Source: Psychromonas sp. B3M02
GTDB lineage: Bacteria > Pseudomonadota > Gammaproteobacteria > Enterobacterales > Psychromonadaceae
Assembly (NCBI RefSeq): GCF_003318165.1
Contig: NZ_QOCB01000014.1
Span: 1-64,000, forward strand
Reading direction: 5' to 3'
DNA: 64,000 nt
Of the stretch, positions 8,188-17,263 are shown piece after piece (position 1 is the stretch's first letter; every line of letters begins with the position of its first letter). The notes below the pieces were generated by a model. That model ran no database searches. It was not told the origin of the DNA and worked only from the letters and a program-made list of their open reading frames with translations. The position numbers were made by a program, and so were the translations under genes.

Positions 8188-11100
8188 TTAATACTTAATC
8201 AGCATACTTATTTGTCTCTCTTTCTCGCCATCAGCTAACTTTTGAAGTTCCCTTAATTTTTTGTTAATTCCCGACTCTTTAGTTAATTTTTTATTCTTCA
8301 ACCATTTTTTCAATTTTTGTAAATTATCAACATCTGTATTGATATCACAAACATCGACAAAGTGAGCTTTGATAACATTTAAAAGCGAGGATGAGCTATT
8401 TACTTGTAATTTGAATTTATCAATTAAAGCAAGTGAAAGGTTTTTATTATCCATATTATCTTTCAATAGCTCTGTTAGTAGCTTTTCAAACTCACTTTCA
8501 ATTTCAAGAATATTAAAATGGCAAATAATGTTGTTGTCTAAAGAATTAATAAAAGAGGCTTTAGCGAAATCGAGGCTTTCTGCAACACGGTTTACTGAAC
8601 GTTTGCTGATATCTCCCCAATTAAGGTATGTAGATGTTTTTCCATGTGCTTTCGTAATTAAAGCTTTATCTTGCTGTTCAAATATTAAGTATTCGATCAA
8701 TGATTCATATTTATCTATTTCATTATTAATATTACTTAATATCAATTCCCATTGATTAGAATCTGAAATGATAGTTAGAGCCTTATGCATGTCAGGTTTT
8801 TCAAAAAATCTAATATTATTTGCTAAAAGGTTAAGTAGCTCAGGATGTTCCTCGGCAGACCAAAGTAACAACTCATTATAAGATTTTTGTTCAGCCTCAG
8901 TCTCAAAAGGCAATAATTTAGCTAAAACTTTAACGATATATTTTTGATGGTTCCCTTTAAAATAGCTTTCCTTATGGGGGATATTAGTGAAAATATATTT
9001 ACCAACGGTTGTTTTCAGGGACGCTAATGAACTATCAATTGATGCAATTTTTTCAATCCATTGCCACGCTAGTAAAACATAGTCTTCATTACCAGGGTGA
9101 CTTGCAATTAATGAGTAGCATACTGATATCATTTGAGTGAGGTATTTTTCGGATAGATCATCCTTTACCAAATCAATAATGTTCAAATAATCTCGATAGA
9201 TTGTTAATTGAACATTATTTACTGCTAGTTGAAGAACTGCACTTTCAACCCATTTTGCAAGGTTTCTGCTAACACTCTCTGCTCCATTCAGAATATTTAT
9301 AAATTCAAATAGTGCGGCTGAAATCTCAGTGTTCGCTTTCTTTTGATTAATATGGATTTGCATTTGTTTCAATAAAACATGCATTAACTCTGTCGATTTA
9401 TCATCGTCCGTAATTAAATCCCCTCGAACGATAAAGTTAGCTAGCATCTTACTTTTTTCAAACTCAACCGAATTAATAGGCTTATTAATCAAGTTAATTT
9501 TAAGAAATGGGGTAATTAAATCAAATAACAAATGCAGGTAGTTATATTTGGCAACTGTTTCGTGAGTATAAATAAATTCAAAAAGAAACTCTAAAAACTC
9601 AACACTTGCATCATTGATATGCTTTATATACAAAGCGATTAAACTTTTGAATTCAGGTGTATTTTTAGACGTAAAATTCTGAAGTGCATACGAGTCTAAC
9701 TGAGCAAATTGAGTAATTGTGTTGGTGAGTAATTTCTTATTATCCGTAAATGCTTCCTCTGTTAAATACCTGTCAAATATGTTCTCTTTAATCAACTTAG
9801 ATACTTTTAATAAATGTTGCTTTTCTTTGAAATATTCTTGATTAATTGTGACTAAATGTATGAACCATTCATTTAGCATATGATTCTCATAACATGAAAT
9901 TTTATTGATTGCTGAAATAGTGACTTTTTTATCAAGTTCAATAAAAATTAAAATTAGTTTTTCAAAAACGCTCTTAGCAAGTTCAAAATCAATACTCTCG
10001 GCTAAATATTTATCTAATTCATCTGTAAACCTTGATAAAATTTCAGCGGAAAATAGATTAGTAATCGTCTTCTGTTCAAGTGAATTTAAAATTTTAACGT
10101 ACTTGTCTCGCTGTAAGAATTCGTGACCTTCATTAGCAGGGATATTAACAAAACCTTTGAGTAATTCGATAGTTGCTTTATCTACATAATTGGCACGCTT
10201 ATCTATATTTTGAATTAGCATCATAACAATTTCAAATAATCGTTCTGGTGAGCAATAATCACTTATTGATTCTTGTTCATTACTCAATACACTAAAATAT
10301 CGTTTTTTTGCTTTAAGGATACTGGAGTTCGCTAAAGAAAAAACGTTATCTATTATTTCAGGATCAAAAGAATATAAAGTTGTTTCGTTAATTCTGTCAA
10401 AGTGCTCAATAATGAATTTCACTATTTTTCTTTGGTGCTGAGGGGATATTAATGGAGCTAACTCCACGAGACTTGGAAGGAAAGTGGTAAAATCAGAACT
10501 GTAACTTAAGTTATCTGTAATTTTGCTAATGACTTCAGATATTTCGCCTTTCTCTTCATCAAGGAAACTATTTAACGCTACCATATTCCTAGTTTTTAAA
10601 GCGTTGGACACTTTGTTATAGATTTCATTACCTACTACACCACTGTACGATATTTCATCTAAGTAAATAAAAGCTTTAATTAATGATGAGTCGTAAATTT
10701 CTGTTCGGCTGACAAACTCCTCAACTTCCAAATTTACGACACCTTTTTTAATTAAACCTTTAAAATATTGATGTGCGTATTTTGGAACATTGTCTTCTAA
10801 GTCAATAGACACTACTTCTGGGTCAACCAACTCGAAGTGATTTTTTCTTGTTCTAAAATAATTAACAATCCAAGTTGGAAGTTCTGGGAATTTTAGGAGG
10901 TTATTTTCCAGTCCATAATAGATAGATAACATATATACACGGGCATACGGCAAAATATTTTTTGAAATTGTACCCGCTTTTAACCTTATTTCTTTTTTTT
11001 CTAATTTTAAAGCATGCTCAAGCTGTAGCGTAAAGCGATTGAATATATTGATAGCCTCGCGAGGAGTCTTTATTGAGCTAACAAGTAAAATATCAATTAA

Positions 11101-12285
11101 TGACTCCATCTCATCAGTAGTTTCCAACAGGTTATTTAAAGGGTGATATTGACTTTCGTTATTGATCTTTGCAATTAAAAATTCTCTTAAATCTAACTGA
11201 CTTTGTGGCGGAACACTTATAGTGTGTGAGAATATTTTTGAACAAAAATCTTTTGCTTTCCATTGAACTTCTTTTTCATCTATTCCTTCAGATTTATCAA
11301 TTGCAGATTCATAGAATGCGCGTTGAATGTTGTTTAAATCACATGGGATAATAAATATAGCTTTACCCAAATCAATGAATGTTCGTAATTCATTTAAAGT
11401 ATGAATAATTTCATCATTATGCTTTCTATCAACATCTTCAATAACAATAACTAAATTTTGGCAATCAGGATTCCCATTATGCTTACTTAAAATATTTCTA
11501 AATACTGACTGTAATTGCTCTGTATTAGAAATCGAAGGAAGTGAAATTGATTTCTCTGAGGGCGAGATATGAAATTTAAAAAGTGTAGGTAGGCTTTTAA
11601 ATATGTTCTTTGATAATACTGAAATTAAGGATGTGGACGTTAGCGATATTACAAACATTTTCAGCGCAAACATAAAGCTACTGTCAAGGTTTCTTTCCAT
11701 GATAAAATCAATTAACCCCGCTAAAGACCCGACAATAAGACTGCCCCATAGAATGGTTTTGATAATTCCCCAAGTTAATAACTTGGTGTACTTAGGGAGC
11801 TCTTCAATAAAACTTGAAATACCTTCATCGAGCTTTTTTTGATTAACTTCTTTTTTGGTAAAACTTGAATACACTAAGTCACTAAACTCTTCGTCTAACG
11901 ATGATATTTCATTTTCATAAACTAATGTTTCTAAAAACTTTTTATCTCTAAAATCCCTGTTTTTTTTGTTTTGCAATGCATAAAAAACGTTGCGAAACAA
12001 AGCATAATATGTATTTTCTTTTTCGTGTCGCCAAATATTAAAATGAATAACTTTTTTATTTGTAGAGCCGTTCCATCTTTCAAATAACAAATTTGTGATG
12101 GTTGACTTGCCACTACCGTACTCACCATTCAAACATATACAGCTAGGAATATTATCTTCTTTAAATAAACCATCAATTTTTTCATCTAATAATTCAGAAA
12201 TAACATCATGTGATAATTTATCATCATTAACAGTTGAAACTGGTACCGTTTTGATTTGCCAACTACTTTGAAGCCGATTATCCAT
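8188..12285 (-). CDS. Giant KAP-family membrane P-loop NTPase
   Basis: A 1365-residue protein of the KAP NTPase family, a STAND-related group typically tethered to the inner face of the membrane. Walker A is GEYGSGKST (residues 54-62). Two hydrophobic segments (about 170-196 and 204-225) lie between Walker A and Walker B, the insertion typical of KAP. Walker B is LVIVIEDVDR (278-287), followed by a sensor-like strand FIIPCDLNN. The remaining 900 or so residues are Lys/Glu/Asn/Leu-rich, probably all-helical, with no domain I can name. The frame opens at GTG 12297 without a ribosome site; ATG 12285 has GTGAG upstream and is preferred. It is visibly more A/T-rich than its neighbours, stands alone beside a tRNA, and is flanked by repeats, all suggesting acquisition. 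F-plasmid PifA, which excludes phage T7, is a KAP protein, so phage defence is possible but unproven. Confidence 0.85.
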   Translation of the reverse strand: MDNRLQSSWQIKTVPVSTVNDDKLSHDVISELLDEKIDGLFKEDNIPSCICLNGEYGSGKSTITNLLFERWNGSTNKKVIHFNIWRHEKENTYYALFRNVFYALQNKKNRDFRDKKFLETLVYENEISSLDEEFSDLVYSSFTKKEVNQKKLDEGISSFIEELPKYTKLLTWGIIKTILWGSLIVGSLAGLIDFIMERNLDSSFMFALKMFVISLTSTSLISVLSKNIFKSLPTLFKFHISPSEKSISLPSISNTEQLQSVFRNILSKHNGNPDCQNLVIVIEDVDRKHNDEIIHTLNELRTFIDLGKAIFIIPCDLNNIQRAFYESAIDKSEGIDEKEVQWKAKDFCSKIFSHTISVPPQSQLDLREFLIAKINNESQYHPLNNLLETTDEMESLIDILLVSSIKTPREAINIFNRFTLQLEHALKLEKKEIRLKAGTISKNILPYARVYMLSIYYGLENNLLKFPELPTWIVNYFRTRKNHFELVDPEVVSIDLEDNVPKYAHQYFKGLIKKGVVNLEVEEFVSRTEIYDSSLIKAFIYLDEISYSGVVGNEIYNKVSNALKTRNMVALNSFLDEEKGEISEVISKITDNLSYSSDFTTFLPSLVELAPLISPQHQRKIVKFIIEHFDRINETTLYSFDPEIIDNVFSLANSSILKAKKRYFSVLSNEQESISDYCSPERLFEIVMMLIQNIDKRANYVDKATIELLKGFVNIPANEGHEFLQRDKYVKILNSLEQKTITNLFSAEILSRFTDELDKYLAESIDFELAKSVFEKLILIFIELDKKVTISAINKISCYENHMLNEWFIHLVTINQEYFKEKQHLLKVSKLIKENIFDRYLTEEAFTDNKKLLTNTITQFAQLDSYALQNFTSKNTPEFKSLIALYIKHINDASVEFLEFLFEFIYTHETVAKYNYLHLLFDLITPFLKINLINKPINSVEFEKSKMLANFIVRGDLITDDDKSTELMHVLLKQMQIHINQKKANTEISAALFEFINILNGAESVSRNLAKWVESAVLQLAVNNVQLTIYRDYLNIIDLVKDDLSEKYLTQMISVCYSLIASHPGNEDYVLLAWQWIEKIASIDSSLASLKTTVGKYIFTNIPHKESYFKGNHQKYIVKVLAKLLPFETEAEQKSYNELLLWSAEEHPELLNLLANNIRFFEKPDMHKALTIISDSNQWELILSNINNEIDKYESLIEYLIFEQQDKALITKAHGKTSTYLNWGDISKRSVNRVAESLDFAKASFINSLDNNIICHFNILEIESEFEKLLTELLKDNMDNKNLSLALIDKFKLQVNSSSSLLNVIKAHFVDVCDINTDVDNLQKLKKWLKNKKLTKESGINKKLRELQKLADGEKERQISMLIKY

Positions 12286-12513
12286 TGATGTGCTCACTTA
12301 TAAAACATGAAAAAAACAGCAAAAGCTGTGCATAATTTAATATACCATTATAAATCATCTGGTTACTAACTAATGCTACCTAACAATGTTTTTATACTGA
12401 TAAATAATTTTTCTTGTACTGAATAACATTGCCAGTTGATATAAATGAAATAGCTGGATATACGTTATTCTGATCACTCATATAATTTTCGTAGCAGTTA
12501 AATTTATAGTGGC

Positions 12514-12615
12514 CTAAGGCGCAATGGGGGCGGTAGCGACTTTTAGTAATGTCTGCTTTGTTGGAGCTACTGACGCTACCTACCTCAAAAATACACATAA
12601 ATTCTAAGGCGCAAT
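12514..12615. repeat. Composite repeat element: 12-bp direct repeats around an inverted repeat
   Basis: CTAAGGCGCAAT occurs at 12514-12525 and again at 12604-12615, a 90-base period. Between them GGTAGCG (12532-12538) and CGCTACC form a 7-bp inverted repeat enclosing 36 bases. The unit lies in the otherwise empty gap upstream of the KAP gene. A 101-codon minus-strand open frame (12392-12697) runs through it but looks like chance. The rest of 12286-12790 shows only A/T-rich DNA. Confidence 0.5.
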
Positions 12616-12792
12616 TTGTCCCTAGAGACTTATAAATAAGTACATTAAGGCTAATCACTTTGATTTGAAGAATCGAATAAGAATTAGATTTAATCATTAT
12701 TACCTTTGAAGATAAAATGAGTATTCTACTGTTTACTACTTATCCTTATTTAGCCTTGTATTTTTTATTATTTAACATTTATACAAGGCAAT

Positions 12793-12817
12793 AAAAAACC
12801 TGCCATAGGCAGGTTTT
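12793..12817 (-). terminator. Rho-independent terminator of the 222-residue lipoprotein gene
   Basis: A perfect 10-bp stem, AAAACCTGCC with GGCAGGTTTT, around a three-base loop and with a T run on the minus strand. It lies 24 bases past the stop. Confidence 0.9.
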
Positions 12818-12840
12818 GATAGCTGAGTCGTTATCGCTTT

Positions 12841-13509
12841 CTATAATTTGCTTAGCTTAAACTCATCAATACGGACTTCTGTTTGTTTACCAATATCACC
12901 TGATGAATCGATTTGTGATGGGTCGGTAATATGCAGTTTTGCGTAAATAGTAACTGAAACATTAGAGCCAGAATTAAAGTTAACTGCGGTTTGTTTGAAG
13001 CGTTTTTTGACTGCGCCTTGTGGGGCATTAGTTAATTCTGAAACATGGATGGTTTTGCTGACTAATGATTCGCCTGTCATGCCATCGACACCAAACACTA
13101 ACTCGCTGATTGAGTCATCGCCTTTTTTATCATTGTAATACAGCGATAACTGGTAATCGGTATTAGGTTGAAGGCCAAGTACTTGTTGCGTTAAGCCTGG
13201 TTGTGCGCTGAAGTCATCATTGGCTGATACAAAGCGTAAACGTGAAGAGCCTTCTTCATCAAAGGCGGTATCTTTTGAGCTACCTGCGTCGCCTAAACCT
13301 GCATTTTTATTGGCGCTTTTTTTCCATACATCACTCTTACCACTGTTACTTCTAAACTCAGTTAGCTGTGGGTCGGCAATGAGATTATCTCCAGATGCTA
13401 CAGCGACTACAGTACTCGCATTATTTGATGCAGTTGAAGTGGTTTGTGCTGTATTGGCACAACCCGTTAATAGTGCTGCGATAGTTAATCCTAAGTAAAT
13501 TCTTTTCAT
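12841..13509 (-). CDS. Predicted lipoprotein with carbohydrate-binding-like beta-sandwich
   Basis: A 222-residue lipoprotein (lipobox LTGC, Cys17) with a Ser/Thr/Ala-rich linker to about residue 40. The mature part reads like a CBM-type beta-sandwich: NLIADPQLTEF opening strand, SSRLRFVS, PGLTQQVLGLQPNTDYQLSLYY, a VSVTIYAKL strand and a closing EVRIDEFKLSKL. This order is common in carbohydrate-binding modules of the CBM4/9/22 kind, but no catalytic motif is present and the exact family is unclear. It lies downstream of and in the same direction as the LysR gene, beside the alginate uptake operon, so alginate capture at the cell surface is a plausible role by context only. Confidence 0.65.
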   Translation of the reverse strand: MKRIYLGLTIAALLTGCANTAQTTSTASNNASTVVAVASGDNLIADPQLTEFRSNSGKSDVWKKSANKNAGLGDAGSSKDTAFDEEGSSRLRFVSANDDFSAQPGLTQQVLGLQPNTDYQLSLYYNDKKGDDSISELVFGVDGMTGESLVSKTIHVSELTNAPQGAVKKRFKQTAVNFNSGSNVSVTIYAKLHITDPSQIDSSGDIGKQTEVRIDEFKLSKL

Positions 13510-13755
13510 ACCTTACCCCTAAACGTCTATTTATTAATGGTATCGATACTTTATAGTGCTATTGTATTATTTTATGTGATTGCTAAAACATTTTATAAAT
13601 CGGCGATCGAGATACGCCTTAGTATTTTTATTTCTGTGATACGCGTTACTTGAAGTCGCCTATTTTTGACGTGATAAAAACTGGCTGGTTAATGCTAACT
13701 ACCTAATAATAAATGGAAAAATAACCTTTGTAAGATAACATAAAATAGTTGTATG

Positions 13756-14661
13756 TTAACTTATATGATGTCCTAGGGTGATATCTTTAGAGGCACAAAA
13801 ATCTACAAATTGAGTAATATGCGAAGGGCAGTTTGCAGCACAATGATATAAGTTCAATTTCAATGTCATATTGAGTTCTTGCATTGAAATAAACTGACAT
13901 CCATTCAACCCTAAGTATTTGACGCACGTTGGGACAAATGAGATTCCTAATCCCGCAGACACGACTGTCATTAAACTGCGTATATTGCCATGGTGCGAAG
14001 TAATATTAGGGTAAAAACCATTTTTCTCGCAATTGGATACCACATGGTGATGTAAATCCATCGCTTCTTCTGGTTTAAATAAGATAAAGTTTTCGCTTTT
14101 TAAGTCTTGAAACGTAATTTTTTTTTGTTTTAGTAACGGGTGCCCATCTGGAATCGCTGCGACTAAAGGGTCAGTATAGATTTCGGCACAAGAGAAACGC
14201 TCTTTTTCCAACAAAGGTTGAGGGCGTGAAAAGCTCACATCGATTTTATTTTCTAATAGGGCATTTAACTGCTCTTTTGATGTCATCTCTTGAATGGATA
14301 TCTTAATACGTGGGTAACGGGCCGAAAACTGACTCACTAATTGCGGAAAAAAAGTAGAGCAAGCGGAAGCAAGGTATCCGATTCGTAGACTTTGTTGTTT
14401 ATCTTCGGCTGCTCTCACCAATTCTGTGACACGTGTATTATTTGCGACAATTTCAATGGCTTCGGGTAATAGGATTTTCCCTGTTTCCGTTAAATTTACT
14501 TCGCGTGTGCTTCTTGTAAAAAGCTTTACGCCAAGCTCTTTTTCTAAGTCTGAAATTTGTCGGCTAACATTAGGTTGTACCGTATATAGCTGCTTTGCGG
14601 CCGCTGAAAAGTTTTTTAAAGCGGCGACTGCGATGAATGTTTTCAGTGATTTTATTTCCAT
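13756..14661 (-). CDS. LysR-type regulator, probably of alginate oligosaccharide use
   Basis: A 301-residue LysR-family regulator. The N-terminal winged helix-turn-helix (about 1-60) reads MEIKSLKTFIAVAALKNFSA, then AAKQLYTVQPNVSRQISDLE and LGVKLFTRS. Residues from about 90 form the LysR substrate-binding domain, beginning LRIGYLASACSTFFPQLV. The ATG at 14661 has GGGA upstream. It is transcribed divergently from the symporter-acyltransferase-lyase operon across 171 bases, the usual arrangement of a LysR protein with its target. The effector is unknown; an alginate-derived sugar would fit the context. Confidence 0.88.
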   Translation of the reverse strand: MEIKSLKTFIAVAALKNFSAAAKQLYTVQPNVSRQISDLEKELGVKLFTRSTREVNLTETGKILLPEAIEIVANNTRVTELVRAAEDKQQSLRIGYLASACSTFFPQLVSQFSARYPRIKISIQEMTSKEQLNALLENKIDVSFSRPQPLLEKERFSCAEIYTDPLVAAIPDGHPLLKQKKITFQDLKSENFILFKPEEAMDLHHHVVSNCEKNGFYPNITSHHGNIRSLMTVVSAGLGISFVPTCVKYLGLNGCQFISMQELNMTLKLNLYHCAANCPSHITQFVDFCASKDITLGHHIS

Positions 14662-14832
14662 TCAACAGTCCCTTTTATTACAAATATGTATTAATGCTAT
14701 ACATTATCAGTATTTCTCCAGCCCACCAACGGCACGTATATTTATTTGTGTAGCGCGTATCAAAGCGCGATTAAATTAAATTGCTCATCGCTTTAATTGG
14801 GAATATCTCCCTCCACTAATAGGATGTTTAAA

Positions 14833-16653
14833 ATGGATATCGATGTCATTGTTGTACTGGTTTATTTTGTCTTTTTGCTTGGGATTGGTTGGATGTTTCG
14901 ATCGGCCGCTGATAATACTTCAGAGTATTTTCGAGGTGGTGGTCGAATGCTTTGGTGGATGGTTGGCGCAACGGCATTCATGATGGCATTAAGCGCGATG
15001 ACCTTTACTGGGTTAATGGGGAAAGCCTTAAACAGTGGTATGTCGGTGGCGATAGTCTTTTTTGCGAATGCGTTAGGTTACTTTTGTAATTACCTGTTCT
15101 TTGCTGCAAAAGCACGACAAATGCGTGTGATTAGTCCGTTACAAGGCGCAAGAATGCGTTTAGGTAAAGTCAATGAGCAAGTGTTCACATGGGCTAATAT
15201 TCCATTAAGTGTATTACAAGCCGCCATTTGGTTAAATGGTTTGGCGGTGTTTACCAGTGCGGTACTCGGCGTGCCATTAGAGCAAACTATTATTGGTGCT
15301 GGTTTAGTGGTGCTGTTTATGTCACTGGTTGGTGGGAGCTGGGCGGTAATTGCATCAGATTTCTTACAAATGGTGATCATTACGGTGATGTCATTTATTG
15401 CAGCAGCGGTAGCGGTCTGGAAATCGGGCGGTGTTGGTAATTTACTCGAAGTTGGATTACCTGAGCAATCATTAATGGGTGATGGATATAGCTACACTTA
15501 TCTGTTTGTTGGTTGGTTTGTTTGTATTTTTGTGAAGCAGTTCTTTAGTACCAATAATATGGTCGACTCTTATCGTTATATTAGTGCCAAAGATACAAAA
15601 AATGCACGTAAAGCGGCTTTATTAGCCTGTGGTTTGATGATCTTCGGGCCATTAGTTTGGTTCTTACCTGCATGGTTTGTTGCTGGTAACTACCCAGATG
15701 TAACGACTTGGGGGTTAGATGAGCTTGGTAAAAATGTATCCGATGCGACTTATTACATCTTTGTTAAACGTGAGATGCCAGCGGGTATGGTGGGATTAAT
15801 GTTAGCGGCGATGTTTGCTGCTACCATGTCATCGATGGATTCAGCATTAAATCGTAATGCAGGGATCTTAGTGAAAAGTGTATATGAACCCTACTTTTGT
15901 AAAAATCCAAATGAAAAAACGCTAATGCGTGCAAGTCAATTCTTCACGGCGATGTTTGGCATTATTGTCATCTTTACTGGTTTATTTTTAACTTCACTGC
16001 GCGAATTTGGATTATTTGATTTAATGATGCTGGTGGGGACGTTAGTGGGTTTCCCTGTGTTGATTCCATCAATCATGTGTTTCTTTATCCGTAAAACACC
16101 AGATTGGGCTGGATGGGGCACTATTTTAGTGGGAATGTGTGTATCAGGTATCATTGCCTTTGGTATTACGCCTGAGTTGATCGAATCTGTTTTCGGGTTA
16201 GATGCACCATTAACTGCGCGTGAATTTGCTGAAATGAAGTCGGTAACCTTAGGTGTTTCAGGCCACATGCTGATTACTTTACCTTTCTTTGTATTATCAC
16301 AATTCTTTTATAAAGGCTTGTCACCAGAGCGTACGGCTGAAGTTGAGAAGTTTTTCTCGAATGTTGATACGGAAGTGGTGGTGGAAGATACGCCGCTCAG
16401 TGTGACTATGGATAATAAGCAGCACACGATGTTAGGGCGTTTATTACTGACAGCTTGTGTGCCTTTGTTGTTATTAACCTTAGTGCCTAATCCTTTATGG
16501 GGGCGTTTATTGTTTGTTGCTGTCGCTGCGATTGTTGGCTTGATTGGTTGGTTATTAGTTAAATCGGTGAAAGATGTACCGACGGCGACCAGCCATGTAA
16601 AGACCTCTTCACCTGTCATTGATACCGATGCAAGCAAAGCGGTGGTTAATTAG
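14833..16653 (+). CDS. Sodium:solute symporter (SSS family), probable alginate-oligomer transporter
   Basis: A 606-residue membrane protein of the SSS family with about 14 hydrophobic segments. It opens with DVIVVLVYFVFLLGIGWMF and the RGGGRMLWWMVGATAFMMAL stretch, typical of sugar and uronate SSS carriers. AATMSSMDSALNRNAGILVK is the conserved sodium-site helix. The frame extends to 14797, but AGGA at 14821 is ideally spaced for the ATG at 14833. It is first in an operon with an acyltransferase and a PL15-like exolyase. Related carriers (ToaA-type) import unsaturated alginate oligomers in marine Vibrio; the substrate here is inferred from the neighbour. Confidence 0.85.
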   Translation: MDIDVIVVLVYFVFLLGIGWMFRSAADNTSEYFRGGGRMLWWMVGATAFMMALSAMTFTGLMGKALNSGMSVAIVFFANALGYFCNYLFFAAKARQMRVISPLQGARMRLGKVNEQVFTWANIPLSVLQAAIWLNGLAVFTSAVLGVPLEQTIIGAGLVVLFMSLVGGSWAVIASDFLQMVIITVMSFIAAAVAVWKSGGVGNLLEVGLPEQSLMGDGYSYTYLFVGWFVCIFVKQFFSTNNMVDSYRYISAKDTKNARKAALLACGLMIFGPLVWFLPAWFVAGNYPDVTTWGLDELGKNVSDATYYIFVKREMPAGMVGLMLAAMFAATMSSMDSALNRNAGILVKSVYEPYFCKNPNEKTLMRASQFFTAMFGIIVIFTGLFLTSLREFGLFDLMMLVGTLVGFPVLIPSIMCFFIRKTPDWAGWGTILVGMCVSGIIAFGITPELIESVFGLDAPLTAREFAEMKSVTLGVSGHMLITLPFFVLSQFFYKGLSPERTAEVEKFFSNVDTEVVVEDTPLSVTMDNKQHTMLGRLLLTACVPLLLLTLVPNPLWGRLLFVAVAAIVGLIGWLLVKSVKDVPTATSHVKTSSPVIDTDASKAVVN

Positions 16654-16710
16654 TTTTTAAATTATCAACATGAGAGTGAGTTTACGCACTCACTCTCTAA
16701 GGTTCGGAAT

Positions 16711-17262
16711 ATGTCTGTACAACAAGAGTTTGGTGGCGAATTAAGCGAAGAAGAGTTTCGTAAATTTACACTGTATACAACCCAAAGCAATAATTTTGAA
16801 GATGATAATAGCAGAGCTAAGATTTTAGGCTTTGTGAATGAACGCGTCAGGATTGCTCCCGGAGCAGTGGTTAGAATTGGTGATAACCAAATCGGTAAAT
16901 GTTCTTATGTTGGCTTATATAGCTATGTGAATGGTGATGTCAATATTGGAGAAAATGTATTAATCGGTCCACATGCCAGTATTGTTGCCTCTAATCATAT
17001 TTATTCTGTTGAGGATGATTTTTTTAGCGGCCGCAGCGATTTAAGCCAGGGTAAAGTCATCATTAAAGATGGTGTCTGGTTAACCTCTGGGGTGGTTATA
17101 ACACCTGGGGTGACTATTGGGCGATGCAGCTTAGTCTGCGCGAATTCAGTGGTCACAAGTGATGTTGATGATTATGCGATCGTGGGCGGCACACCGGCAG
17201 TCCCGTTAGGAAAGATAGACAGAGAAACAGGTCAATATACTTGGTTTAAACAGGAGAAATAA
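16711..17262 (+). CDS. Hexapeptide-repeat (left-handed beta-helix) acyltransferase
   Basis: A 183-residue protein of the LacA/Vat/xenobiotic acetyltransferase group. Imperfect hexapeptides run from about residue 47 to 150 (VRIAPGAVVRIGDNQIG, VNIGENVLIGPHASIV, VWLTSGVVITPGVTIG), and SNHIYS around residue 95 supplies the usual catalytic His. The end ...AIVGGTPAVPLGKI is the standard family C-terminus. It should transfer an acetyl or other acyl group from CoA. The stop is one base before the start of the exolyase gene, so the two are tightly coupled. An acyltransferase is an unexpected member of an alginate uptake operon; the acceptor is unknown. Confidence 0.85.
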   Translation: MSVQQEFGGELSEEEFRKFTLYTTQSNNFEDDNSRAKILGFVNERVRIAPGAVVRIGDNQIGKCSYVGLYSYVNGDVNIGENVLIGPHASIVASNHIYSVEDDFFSGRSDLSQGKVIIKDGVWLTSGVVITPGVTIGRCSLVCANSVVTSDVDDYAIVGGTPAVPLGKIDRETGQYTWFKQEK

Positions 17263-17263
17263 C

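Noticed and set aside
8369-8755. 128-codon plus-strand open frame inside the KAP gene
   Set aside because: It is the antisense shadow of a clearly coding, motif-bearing frame.
12392-12697. 101-codon minus-strand open frame upstream of the KAP gene
   Set aside because: It runs through the composite repeat unit, has biased and unfamiliar composition and no good ribosome site, and matches nothing I know. A chance frame is more likely.
7580-12790. Classical tRNA-integrated island with attL/attR
   Set aside because: No integrase gene and no repeated tRNA 3' end were found downstream, so only acquisition in general is proposed.
15936-16268. Minus-strand open frame inside the SSS symporter gene
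   Set aside because: Antisense shadow of a transporter with clear family motifs.
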